DNA from: Alkaliphilus sp. B6464
GTDB lineage: Bacteria; Bacillota; Clostridia; Peptostreptococcales; Natronincolaceae
Assembly: GCF_018141165.1 (NCBI RefSeq)
Contig: NZ_CP058557.1
Coordinates: forward strand, 2,604,001-2,668,000
Length of the DNA stretch: 64,000 nucleotides
Direction: 5' to 3'
A program made the translations under genes and the position numbers. The notes under the pieces are model-generated. The model had not been told where the DNA came from, did no database searches, and worked only from the letters and a program-made list of their open reading frames with translations. Within the stretch, counting starts at the first letter, position 1; each line of letters begins with the position of its first letter. This document shows positions 1 to 8,074 of the stretch, in pieces.

Positions 1-492
1 AATTTCTTTGGCAATTTTTATATTAACATCAGAGGAAAATAACTTTATACAGTCTTCGATTATTTCCAGAGGGATTCCTTTACTTATTAATTTTGATTTG
101 ACAGTATTTGAACTTTTCTTTCCTTCTGCTATAGCACTAGAAATATAATTTAGTGCATATTGCTTATCATCTATATATCCATAGTAAATTAATTTCTCTA
201 ATACTTTATTTATAATCTTATCTTCATAATCTTTTTTAGACAAATACATAGTAATTTCATAATGAGTGCGTGGCTTAAAGGATAGATAGTGTAGTGCAAT
301 TTGAAAAGCGCGTTTTTCATTACTTTCTTCAATTAACTCTACTAAATCCTTTTCATCTACATTTAGACCTTCCTTTAATTTATATTTTAATATAATTTCT
401 GCATCACAAGAAAAAGAATAAACATCATCAATGTACACATTAGCTCTACTTTTATTTTTGCTTTGCAATTGAATCTTAGATATTTTATGCAT
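1..492 (-). CDS. recX: Regulatory protein RecX (3' end outside window)
   Basis: RecX binds RecA filaments and limits recombination and SOS signalling. The reverse-strand frame is open from an ATG at 492 to the window edge (164 codons, no stop), so the C-terminus is missing. The N-terminus has the family's basic strand followed by IDDVYSFS, then K/E-rich three-helix repeats containing LSFKPRTHYEI and LEKLIYYGYIDDKQYA. A GAGGTG ribosome binding site lies 7 nt upstream of the ATG. It is transcribed away from the steA cluster; about 240 bp separate the two starts. Family assignment is from recognisable sequence; regulation is not visible, as I find no LexA-type box upstream. Confidence 0.88.
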   Translation of the reverse strand, partial: MHKISKIQLQSKNKSRANVYIDDVYSFSCDAEIILKYKLKEGLNVDEKDLVELIEESNEKRAFQIALHYLSFKPRTHYEITMYLSKKDYEDKIINKVLEKLIYYGYIDDKQYALNYISSAIAEGKKSSNTVKSKLISKGIPLEIIEDCIKLFSSDVNIKIAKEI

Positions 493-614
493 TATTTCAC
501 CTCACTTAAAGCTACTTACGACATTATATTATATATCATAATTTTAAGTATTTAAAGCATTTGTATTTTTATAAGATTTGAAATTGTGCAAAATTACTAT
601 TATGGCAGTTTTTA

Positions 615-623
615 TGATATAAT
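615..623 (+). promoter_or_regulatory. Extended -10 promoter for the steA cluster
   Basis: TGATATAAT is an extended -10 element (TG-N-TATAAT) about 110 nt ahead of the steA start. No good -35 is seen at the usual distance, which is common with extended -10 promoters. Prediction only. Confidence 0.5.
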
Positions 624-734
624 CATGTGTAATTTATAATTAAAGTTATAGATTCAAGTGGATTTATACACATAACAAGAATGTTTATATTAAATATACA
701 AATACTATATGTAGAAACTATTGGAGGGAAGTCT

Positions 735-1856
735 ATGCAAATTAAAGCTCCCGTAAGATTGGATAAAAAAACAAAAAGTTTAGTTAATAGATTAGAAGCA
801 GGAGATATAGCGATAATTGACCATGATGATTTAGATGAGGTTGCTGCAAATTCTCTTGTGAGCAAAAAAATTTCAGCTATTATTAACTGTGGAAAGTCAA
901 TTAGCGGTAGATATCCTAATTTAGGCCCGGGTATAATATGTAAAGCTAACATACCTATTTTTGATGTAATTACGGGTGATTTATTCAGTGTTTTGGAAGA
1001 AGGAAATATTATTGAAATAATAGATAATGAAATTTTTTTTGAAGGAAGACTAATTAGTAAGATTGAATTTTTATCTGAAGATAAAATTAATGCATCACTT
1101 ATGCTAGCAGAAGAAAATATAGAGATAGAATTAGAAAAGTTTATTGAAAATACTCTAGTGTATGCAGATAAAGAAAAGGACTTTATTTTAGGTAATTTGA
1201 AAATTCCAAGGATTAAGACTGAAATTAGAGGAAGACATGTCTTAGTAGTTGTTAGAGGGCAAAATTATAGAGAAGACTTAAGTGCTATATTATCCTATAT
1301 AAATGAAGTTAATCCTATTTTGATAGGTGTGGATGGTGGTGGAGATGCATTATTGGAATTTGGTTTAACTCCTCATATAATAGTTGGAGATATGGATAGT
1401 GTTAGTGACGAATGTTTAAAAAAATGCAATGAAATAATTGTACATGCTTATCCTAACGGAAAAGCACCAGGTATGGACAGAGTAAAAAGCCTAGGATTAG
1501 AGGCAGTATCTTTTCCGGCTCCTGGTACTAGTGAGGATATAGCTATGTTACTATCTTATGATAAGGGAGCAGATTTGATTGTAGCTGTAGGTACACATTC
1601 GAACATGATTGACTTTCTTGAAAAGGGAAGAAAGGGTATGGCTAGTACTTTTTTAGTTAGAATGAAAGTAGGGTCTAAGTTAGTTGATGCTCGAGGGGTT
1701 AACAAGTTATATAAAAGCAGTATTAAGCCTAAGTATATTATTTGGCTTGTTATTGCTGCATTTATTCCAATAATTATGATAATGCTTATATCTAACCCAA
1801 TTCAAAATTTATTTAAGTTAATGATTATAAGATTAAGAATGATATTCGGACTGTAG
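735..1856 (+). CDS. SteA-like putative cytokinetic ring protein (thiamine pyrophosphokinase-related)
   Basis: 373 residues. The middle carries a thiamine-pyrophosphokinase-like nucleotide-binding core (GVDGGGDALLEFG, then VGDMDSVSDE, roughly residues 195-225), and the C-terminus ends in a hydrophobic helix (IIWLVIAAFIPIIMIM). This matches the SteA family, known from corynebacteria, where SteA and membrane protein SteB act together at the division septum. The ATG at 735 is preferred over an in-frame ATG at 681 because TTGGAGGGAAG sits 3-6 nt upstream. The next gene, 10 nt downstream, is a SteB/MctB-type protein, so the pair is preserved. A role at the septum here is inference from the family; catalytic TPK activity is unlikely. 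Confidence 0.75.
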   Translation: MQIKAPVRLDKKTKSLVNRLEAGDIAIIDHDDLDEVAANSLVSKKISAIINCGKSISGRYPNLGPGIICKANIPIFDVITGDLFSVLEEGNIIEIIDNEIFFEGRLISKIEFLSEDKINASLMLAEENIEIELEKFIENTLVYADKEKDFILGNLKIPRIKTEIRGRHVLVVVRGQNYREDLSAILSYINEVNPILIGVDGGGDALLEFGLTPHIIVGDMDSVSDECLKKCNEIIVHAYPNGKAPGMDRVKSLGLEAVSFPAPGTSEDIAMLLSYDKGADLIVAVGTHSNMIDFLEKGRKGMASTFLVRMKVGSKLVDARGVNKLYKSSIKPKYIIWLVIAAFIPIIMIMLISNPIQNLFKLMIIRLRMIFGL

Positions 1857-1866
1857 GGGGGATTTC

Positions 1867-2766
1867 ATGGGTATTAATATTAAATATTATATTATCTCTA
1901 TTGCAGCTATATTTATTTCATTAGGAATAGGTATATTTATAGGATTTAATATGAATGGACAAGAGTTATACTTAAAACAGCAACAAATTTTGGTTGATAG
2001 CTTGGAAAATAGGTTTAGCGAATTTAAAAAAGAAAAAGAAACATTAGAGCAAAAAATTCAAAGCTTAAGTACTGAAAAGGAAAAGCAAAATACTTTTATT
2101 GAAAATGTGTTTTACGAGGTTATTCATGATAAATTATCTGAGCTAAGCATTGCTATTATTGAAACTACGAATCATTATTTTTACGATGATATTGATGAAA
2201 CATTAAGACTGTCAGGTGCTGATGTTCCTTTACACATAAAGTATACTGATAAAATATATACTGTTACAGAAGAACAATTAAAAGAAATTAATGATTTAAT
2301 AGGAATTGACCTGAAAAAAAATGATGATTTTATTAATCTTATAAATAATGAAGTAACCAACCTCTTTATTCATAAAGATATGACAGATATTTTGAAGTTT
2401 TTAATTGATAATAAATATATTCTCTATAGCTTTGATTATAATAAAATAGATCAATTAAATATAGATAATGTTATTATTGCCGGAGGAAGTACAACAAATC
2501 GGGAAAATAAAACAGAACAGCTAGATATAAATTTAGTAAAGAATTTACAGGATAAAGGTTTAAATGTAATAGGAGTAGAGAGATTGGATGTTGAATTATC
2601 GAATATTCCTGAACTTAAAAAATTAGACATTCCAACGGTGGATAATATTAATACCAAAATAGGTAAAATTTCTTTAGTATATGTGCTTAGAGGCGCTGAA
2701 GGTCATTATGGAGAAAAATCAACAGCTGAATCATTGGCACCATTTATTGTTACAGATCCTAGTTAG
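1867..2766 (+). CDS. SteB/MctB-like membrane-anchored protein (copper transporter MctB family)
   Basis: 299 residues: an N-terminal membrane helix (about residues 5-28, IAAIFISLGIGIFIGF), a coiled coil (about 35-80, many K/E/Q) and a mixed alpha/beta extracellular domain. This is the layout of the family annotated as copper transporter MctB and of corynebacterial SteB, which pairs with SteA. The start ATG follows GTAGGGGGGATTTC. Its place directly behind the SteA-like gene supports a SteA-SteB complex rather than metal transport. No Cys/Met/His metal cluster is seen, which argues further against a copper role. Confidence 0.68.
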   Translation: MGINIKYYIISIAAIFISLGIGIFIGFNMNGQELYLKQQQILVDSLENRFSEFKKEKETLEQKIQSLSTEKEKQNTFIENVFYEVIHDKLSELSIAIIETTNHYFYDDIDETLRLSGADVPLHIKYTDKIYTVTEEQLKEINDLIGIDLKKNDDFINLINNEVTNLFIHKDMTDILKFLIDNKYILYSFDYNKIDQLNIDNVIIAGGSTTNRENKTEQLDINLVKNLQDKGLNVIGVERLDVELSNIPELKKLDIPTVDNINTKIGKISLVYVLRGAEGHYGEKSTAESLAPFIVTDPS

Positions 2767-2777
2767 GAGTGAATATT

Positions 2778-3476
2778 ATGAATAAAATAGTTTCAGTTAT
2801 TGTACCCGCATATAATGAAGAAAATCGAATTAAGAGTACACTTTTAGCTTTAAAGGAGATTGATCACATTCAGCATATTTATGTAATTGATGATGGGTCT
2901 ACAGATAGTACGTATATAAGTGCAAGTAGTGTTTCAGATGTGAATGTAGTGCGTCAACCTTTAAATAAGGGAAAGGGTCAGGCGCTATATGAAGGATTAA
3001 GACTTGCACTAAATAATTCTGATATTATTGTATTTGCTGATGCTGATCTACAGGAGAGTGCAAAAGATGTTGAGAAATTAATACTTCCTATTCTAGAAAA
3101 CAAAGCTGATGTTACAGTAGCTAAGTTTCCATCTGCCAAACGAAAAGGTGGATTTGGTTTTGTAAAGAAGCTAGCTAGAAAGGGTGTTTATATAAATACT
3201 GGTGTAAAAATAGATACTGTACTTTCAGGACAAAGAGCGTTTAAAAGAGAGGTTCTAGAACAGGTTAATTATCCCTATACGGGATATGGTGTAGAATTAG
3301 GCATGACAATAGATATACTAAATAAAGGTTATAATATTATGGAAGTGGATGTAAATATGTACCATAATGAGACAGGTAGAGATTTGTCAGGATTTATACA
3401 TCGTGGAAAACAATTTTGGCAAATATTAATGGTTTTAGTACCTAAAACTATTACAACAAAGCTGAAAAGAAGGTGA
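2778..3476 (+). CDS. Family 2 glycosyltransferase
   Basis: 232 residues of a GT-A glycosyltransferase: the start has VSVIVPAYNEENRI, then DDGSTDST for nucleotide binding and FADADLQES as the DXD metal site. The likely start is the ATG at 2778, because the in-frame GTG at 2769 is part of its own ribosome binding site (TTAGGAGTG). No C-terminal membrane helices are seen, so it is probably a soluble or peripheral enzyme using a polyprenyl-phosphate or lipid acceptor. It lies between the SteB-like gene and a polyprenyl-phosphate sugar transferase, which points to synthesis of an envelope glycan; substrate unknown. Confidence 0.85.
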   Translation: MNKIVSVIVPAYNEENRIKSTLLALKEIDHIQHIYVIDDGSTDSTYISASSVSDVNVVRQPLNKGKGQALYEGLRLALNNSDIIVFADADLQESAKDVEKLILPILENKADVTVAKFPSAKRKGGFGFVKKLARKGVYINTGVKIDTVLSGQRAFKREVLEQVNYPYTGYGVELGMTIDILNKGYNIMEVDVNMYHNETGRDLSGFIHRGKQFWQILMVLVPKTITTKLKRR

Positions 3477-3480
3477 TTTT

Positions 3481-4299
3481 TTGGAAGTTATTATTTTTAT
3501 AATTAGTTTGTTAACTACATTAATGACAATTCCATTTGTTAAGGAAATGCTTTTGACGGCAAACATAACTGGAAGTAATTATAAGGGAGATAAGATTCCA
3601 GTTGGTATGGGAATTACATTTGTTCCAGTTGTTATTATCAATGGTATTTTGTTTAATTACTTTATTGGCAATAATGCTAATATGCAACAGTTATTATTAG
3701 TTTTTTTGATAGGTATTATGACCATGGCCGTAATAGGCTTAATTGATGACTTAATAGGAAATAGGAATACATTAGGCTTTAAGGGACATATTAAATCTTT
3801 ATTGAAAGGAAAGTTAACTACTGGTGGATTAAAAGCTATAGTTGGTGGGTTAATTTCAATATTGATAGGTAGTTTATTTTCTTTTCACATAATAGAAATT
3901 GTGGTCAATTCCTTGATTATTGCATTATTTACAAATTTAATAAATTTGCTAGATTTAAGACCAGGTAGAGCAATAAAAGGCTTTTTAACTATAGCTATAT
4001 TATTCATAATTATTGGGTTATCAAAAGAAACTAGAATTATACTAGGTTCCATTATAGCCTATGCTATAGGATATTTCCCACAGGATATAAAGGCAAAAAG
4101 TATGATGGGAGATATTGGATCAAATACCTTGGGTATTACGTTAGGAATTGTAGCTGTAATTAGCTATACTATGACTGTGAAATATATTATATTGGCTCTG
4201 CTAGTTTTGATTCAGATTATTGCAGAGAAATATTCTATAACTGAAATTATTAAAAAGAATTCTATTTTAAATTTTCTCGATGAGTTAGGTCGTTATTAA
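3481..4299 (+). CDS. Divergent MraY/WecA-type polyprenyl-phosphate glycosyl-1-phosphate transferase
   Basis: 272 residues with about eight hydrophobic helices. Family landmarks: LIDDLIG (D89-D90), NLLDLRPGR (155-163) and MGDIGSN (209-215). It is shorter than MraY (about 320) and the usual N-x-x-N-x-x-D-G-x-D-G stretch reads NLINLLDLRPGR, so it is not the canonical peptidoglycan MraY. It starts with TTG at 3481, placed 4 nt after AGGTGA. It follows the GT2 gene by 4 nt and is clearly co-transcribed. Likely role: loading a sugar phosphate on undecaprenyl phosphate for an envelope polymer. Activity is inferred. Confidence 0.7.
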   Translation: MEVIIFIISLLTTLMTIPFVKEMLLTANITGSNYKGDKIPVGMGITFVPVVIINGILFNYFIGNNANMQQLLLVFLIGIMTMAVIGLIDDLIGNRNTLGFKGHIKSLLKGKLTTGGLKAIVGGLISILIGSLFSFHIIEIVVNSLIIALFTNLINLLDLRPGRAIKGFLTIAILFIIIGLSKETRIILGSIIAYAIGYFPQDIKAKSMMGDIGSNTLGITLGIVAVISYTMTVKYIILALLVLIQIIAEKYSITEIIKKNSILNFLDELGRY

Positions 4300-4344
4300 T
4301 ATATTGTCTTAGATTAATTAAGCTCTATGAAGAGAGGAATACAT

Positions 4345-5424
4345 ATGATTAGTATAAAACGTGGTAAAGTGACAAAAATTATAAAAAAATTAGAAGGTCG
4401 CACTGATATTTTAGTAAATATAGATAATAAAGATGAAAATGCAATTAACTATGATTACTTAACTGGATGTATAGCAGTAGGTGATGAAGTAATTTTAAAT
4501 ACAACTGCTGTAGAATTAAATTTAGGTACTGGAGGATATCATTTTGTAATATGTAACTTAAATGTCAGTAATCAAAGTATAGATACAAAAGGGCATATTA
4601 TGAAACTTAGATACACTCCATTTCAGCTTAAAACATATGCAGTAGAAGAACAAGAAAGCCCTTATCATAAACTATTTCATGAATTTAAATCTTTAAATGA
4701 TATGCCTGTGCTTGTAGGAACATTACATAGTATGCTAGTTCCAATTTCATCTACATTAAAGTACTTAAACAATAATATAAAAATCGCATTTATTATGACT
4801 GATGGCGCAGCTCTTCCTTTGTATTTAAGTAATGCTATATACGAATTAAAAGAAAAAAATATTATTTATAAAACTATTACACTTGGGCATGCTTTTGGTG
4901 GTGACTACGAAGTTGTAAATATATACAATGCCTTAATTGCCGCAAAAGAAATTGCTAAATGCGATATTGCAATTGTAACTATGGGGCCTGGTATTGTGGG
5001 TACGGGGACACCATACGGCTTTACCGGAGTTGAACAAGGACATATAGCTGATGCTGTAAATGACTTAGGTGGTATTTCTATTACTGTTCCTAGAATTACA
5101 TTTAAAGATGAAAGAGAAAGGCATTATGGATTCAGTCACCATAGTTTAACTGTTTTAAGCAAGATAATGAAAACAAGGTCTAATATTGCACTTCCTAATT
5201 TTTCATTGGAACATGAAACTATTATTATGAAGCAAATTAAAGAAAATAATCTAATGCAAAAGCATAATATATTTAAGATTGAAAAAAATATACTAGAACA
5301 AGCTTTAGACCAATATGGACTTGAAGTTAAATCTATGGGAAGGGATCTAAAGAATGATCCAGAGTTTTTTGCTACTTGTAGTGCAGCAGCTATATACGCT
5401 GTTTCTCTGCTAAATAATCAATAA
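4345..5424 (+). CDS. DUF3866 family protein
   Basis: 359 residues, recognised as the DUF3866 family of Gram-positive and related bacteria, function unknown. An N-terminal beta-rich region precedes a Rossmann-like core with MTDGAALPLYL, GHAFGGDYEVVN and VTMGPGIVGTGTPYGFTG. The ATG at 4345 is chosen over one at 4327 because GAGAGGA precedes it. It sits 45 nt after the sugar transferase and before the Nudix gene, as DUF3866 and Nudix genes often do in Clostridia. Its 3' end overlaps a small gene on the other strand. Confidence 0.75.
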   Translation: MISIKRGKVTKIIKKLEGRTDILVNIDNKDENAINYDYLTGCIAVGDEVILNTTAVELNLGTGGYHFVICNLNVSNQSIDTKGHIMKLRYTPFQLKTYAVEEQESPYHKLFHEFKSLNDMPVLVGTLHSMLVPISSTLKYLNNNIKIAFIMTDGAALPLYLSNAIYELKEKNIIYKTITLGHAFGGDYEVVNIYNALIAAKEIAKCDIAIVTMGPGIVGTGTPYGFTGVEQGHIADAVNDLGGISITVPRITFKDERERHYGFSHHSLTVLSKIMKTRSNIALPNFSLEHETIIMKQIKENNLMQKHNIFKIEKNILEQALDQYGLEVKSMGRDLKNDPEFFATCSAAAIYAVSLLNNQ

Positions 5425-5530
5425 TAAACTCTTGTAATGTAGATTCACAGCCTGAAATATTAAGCAGTCGCGGTAGAAGATCTTTAATTTTTCCAATATA
5501 GATTATTTTGTTATTAGTTATTTTAATCAT
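5390..5530 (-). CDS. Small 46-residue protein, reverse strand, unknown function
   Basis: Open frame from an ATG at 5530 to a TAG at 5390. An AAGGGGTG ribosome binding site lies 9 nt before the ATG, which is why I call it a gene. The product is MIKITNNKIIYIGKIKDL at the start, then a helical stretch and an acidic LQEFIIDYLAEK end: two short beta strands followed by two helices. It overlaps the 3' end of the DUF3866 gene by 35 nt and diverges from the Nudix gene, 66 nt away. I do not recognise the family with certainty; small proteins of this shape occur in Clostridia. Confidence 0.6.
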   Translation of the reverse strand: MIKITNNKIIYIGKIKDLLPRLLNISGCESTLQEFIIDYLAEKQRI

Positions 5531-5596
5531 ATGAATGAACACCCCTTAATTTTTACTATTAGGTATGTCTTATTTTATTCACTAGGAGGAGAAAAT

Positions 5597-6136
5597 ATGA
5601 CCATGGAAGAAAAGACTATGAAATGTGAGAGGGTTTACGAAGGAAGAATTATCAATGTTAGGGTAGATACTGTAGAATTGCCCGATAAGAAATATTCTAA
5701 AAGAGAAATAGTGGAACATCCTGGAGCGGTAGGAATAATTCCAATAACATCAGATAAAAAAATTATTTTAGTTAAGCAATTTCGCAAACCAGTAGAAGAT
5801 ATTTTACTTGAAATTCCAGCAGGAAAAATTGAACCTAAGGAAGAACCGTATGTATGTGCTCTTAGGGAACTTGAAGAAGAAACTGGCTTTAAAACTGATA
5901 CTGTAGAAAAGCTTTTAGAGTTTTATACAACACCAGGATTTTCAAATGAAATAATACATATTTATTTAGCTGAAAATCTTAAAGAAGGCATTGCTAATCC
6001 AGATGAAGATGAAAATATAGATGTTGTTGAATTGTCAATAGAAGAAGCTATGGAAAAAATAAATATAGGTGAAATAAAAGATGCTAAGACAATAGTTGCA
6101 ATACTTACCTATTTCAACTTATATAATTATAAATAA
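5597..6136 (+). CDS. nudF: Nudix hydrolase, ADP-ribose pyrophosphatase type
   Basis: 179 residues. The Nudix box runs from GKIEPKEEPYVCA through LRELEEETGF and fits G-x5-E-x7-RE-x2-EE-x-G. The sequence before it (ILVKQFRKPVEDILLEIPAG) is typical of ADP-ribose pyrophosphatases, which hydrolyse ADP-ribose to AMP and ribose 5-phosphate. Start at ATG 5597, after TAGGAGGAG; the frame is open upstream to 5531 but that part lacks a ribosome binding site and overlaps the divergent small gene's leader. Assigned to ADP-ribose by family, so other NDP-sugars are possible. Confidence 0.85.
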   Translation: MTMEEKTMKCERVYEGRIINVRVDTVELPDKKYSKREIVEHPGAVGIIPITSDKKIILVKQFRKPVEDILLEIPAGKIEPKEEPYVCALRELEEETGFKTDTVEKLLEFYTTPGFSNEIIHIYLAENLKEGIANPDEDENIDVVELSIEEAMEKINIGEIKDAKTIVAILTYFNLYNYK

Positions 6137-6247
6137 TCATAATATCAGTTCTTTTTATTAAAATTAATATATGGACAAGATAGGCATAAAACTTCTTAAC
6201 CTAGCATAATGTTTTATATGAGTTTACTGAAGAAAGGAAGTCTGTTT

Positions 6248-6883
6248 ATGCCTATATCTATTATGGATTCATTTAAAAAACATATAAAAAGTAATTTTAT
6301 TATTTATTTTTTAATTATATTATGTCTTTTAATAGGTATATCTGTTGGAGGATTTACTGTAAAGGTTATTAGTTCAAGTCATAAACAAGAATTAGTTGCT
6401 TACTTAAAAGGATTTTTTCAGCTTTTTCATAATGAAGAAATCAGAAATGTTGATATATTTCTACAATCATTAATTAATAACCTTCAACTACTGAGTTTAA
6501 GCTGGATATTTGGTATATTAGTAGTAGCTATTCCAGGAATAATTTTTATAATATGTTTTAAAGGCTTTGTAATTGGGTTTACTGTGGGTCTACTAATTGA
6601 ACAGTTCAAATTTAAGGGTATACTCTTATTTTTATTAGGAGTATTACCTCAAAACTTAATTATTATTCCTATATTTATTACAGCCTCTACCATCTCTTTG
6701 TCCTTTGCTCTGATGTTAATTAAAAATAAATTAAATAAATCAAAACAAATTAATTTTTATAAACAATTCTTAATATATACTACATCATATGTGGTACTTG
6801 CTTTATTGATTTTAATAGCTGTTTCTATTGAAACTTTTATCTCTCCCATTTTTATGAAAATTATCAGTGGATATATTCAATAA
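6248..6883 (+). CDS. spoIIM: Stage II sporulation protein M (SpoIIM)
   Basis: 211 residues, five hydrophobic helices (around 16-38, 85-110, 112-125, 135-160 and 180-208). SpoIIM is a membrane part of the SpoIID-SpoIIM-SpoIIP complex that drives engulfment of the forespore. The start is the ATG at 6248, preceded by GAAAGGAAG with 7 nt spacing; two in-frame upstream ATGs lack this. SpoIIM followed by xerD and deoB is a familiar order in Firmicutes, which supports the call. Confidence 0.82.
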   Translation: MPISIMDSFKKHIKSNFIIYFLIILCLLIGISVGGFTVKVISSSHKQELVAYLKGFFQLFHNEEIRNVDIFLQSLINNLQLLSLSWIFGILVVAIPGIIFIICFKGFVIGFTVGLLIEQFKFKGILLFLLGVLPQNLIIIPIFITASTISLSFALMLIKNKLNKSKQINFYKQFLIYTTSYVVLALLILIAVSIETFISPIFMKIISGYIQ

Positions 6884-6989
6884 AATAATATATAGAATAA
6901 TAAAAATCTTTGCAGGAATTTTATATATTTTGTTGAATAATTGATAGTATGTACATAATACGATGTTGCAAATAAAGGGAGTTATTAAA

Positions 6990-7874
6990 ATGAAACAGTT
7001 AATATCGAGTTTTACTGTTTATTTAGACAAAGAAAAAAAATTATCACAAAATACCTTAGAATCATATAAACGTGATATAACCCAATATTTAACATACCTT
7101 AACAATAATGGAATTCTTGATATTTCTTTAAGCAATACAACCACTGTAATTACATATTTATTATATTTACAGAAAACCGGAAAATCTACATCTACTATTT
7201 CTAGAAATTTAGCTTCAATTAGAAGTTTTTATAAATTTTTGTTGTTGAATAAACAAATTGAAAGTGATCCTACTATTAATTTGGAAACACCAAAGACAGA
7301 AAGACGGCAACCTAATATCCTAACGTTACAAGAAGTCGATACCTTGTTAACACAACCACTAGAACATACAGACAAAGGTATTAGGGATAAAGCAATGCTT
7401 GAACTTTTATATGCTACAGGTATAAGGGTAACTGAGTTAATTTCATTAAATATTGAAGATGTTAACTTGGATTTAGGTTTTATTAAATGTAGCAGTGGAG
7501 CTAAAGAACGAGTTATACCCATTGGTTCTATAGCATTAAATTCTCTAACTAAATATATTAATAATAATAGAATAAACTTTATAAAAAATCAGGATGAAGA
7601 ATCTCTTTTTCTAAATTATTATGGAAATCGTTTGACTAGACAAGGATTTTGGAAGATCATTAAGGCATATACAGAACAAGCTAAAATAGGAAAAACTATT
7701 ACGCCTCATACACTAAGGCATTCATTTGCAACCCATTTAATACAAAATGGGGCGGACTTAAGATCTGTTCAGGAAATGTTAGGACACTCTGACATATCAA
7801 CGACACAAGTATATGCTCATTTGATGAAAAATAGAATAAAAGAGGTTTATAATAAAACTCACCCTAGGGCCTGA
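6990..7874 (+). CDS. xerD: Tyrosine recombinase XerD
   Basis: 294 residues. An N-terminal SAM-like DNA-binding domain (1-100) is followed by the catalytic domain with the full set of active residues: R146 (GIRVTEL), K172, H240 and R243 (HTLRHSFAT), H266 (LGHSDI) and nucleophile Y275. It resolves chromosome dimers at dif together with a partner. Start at ATG 6990 after AAAGGGAG. Its stop codon is inside a terminator hairpin. A second, more divergent recombinase lies at 58.9-60.0 kb. Confidence 0.9.
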   Translation: MKQLISSFTVYLDKEKKLSQNTLESYKRDITQYLTYLNNNGILDISLSNTTTVITYLLYLQKTGKSTSTISRNLASIRSFYKFLLLNKQIESDPTINLETPKTERRQPNILTLQEVDTLLTQPLEHTDKGIRDKAMLELLYATGIRVTELISLNIEDVNLDLGFIKCSSGAKERVIPIGSIALNSLTKYINNNRINFIKNQDEESLFLNYYGNRLTRQGFWKIIKAYTEQAKIGKTITPHTLRHSFATHLIQNGADLRSVQEMLGHSDISTTQVYAHLMKNRIKEVYNKTHPRA

Positions 7875-7890
7875 TTACAGGTCCTATTTT
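7865..7890 (+). terminator. Terminator overlapping the xerD stop
   Basis: TAGGGCCTG, loop ATTA, CAGGTCCTA (one G-U pair), then TTTTATAG. The xerD TGA lies inside the left arm. Confidence 0.7.
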
Positions 7891-8045
7891 ATAGTGTAAG
7901 AAAATTTAATTAAAGATATTTTGCCCAATATACTATGAAAATAGTAAAGTTTTTATTAATATAGAAAGATATACTGTACTATAAAAAATAAGCATTGCAA
8001 TAGGAAGATTTATATAATAAATCATTTTAAAATAAACTAAAAGGG

Positions 8046-8051
8046 TATAAT
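8046..8051 (+). promoter_or_regulatory. Predicted -10 box of the deoB operon
   Basis: A perfect TATAAT 24 nt before the deoB start; with initiation about 7 nt further on, the leader would be very short and begin just before the AGAGGAGGG ribosome binding site. No convincing -35. Confidence 0.45.
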
Positions 8052-8074
8052 AGTTAAAAAAGAGGAGGGAAATT

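Noticed and set aside
1867-2766. Copper transporter function from the MctB family name
   Set aside because: No metal-binding residues cluster and the SteA neighbour points to the SteB role.
5531-5596. N-terminal extension of the Nudix protein
   Set aside because: The internal ATG at 5597 has AGGAGGAG; the upstream start has no ribosome binding site and overlaps the divergent gene's leader.
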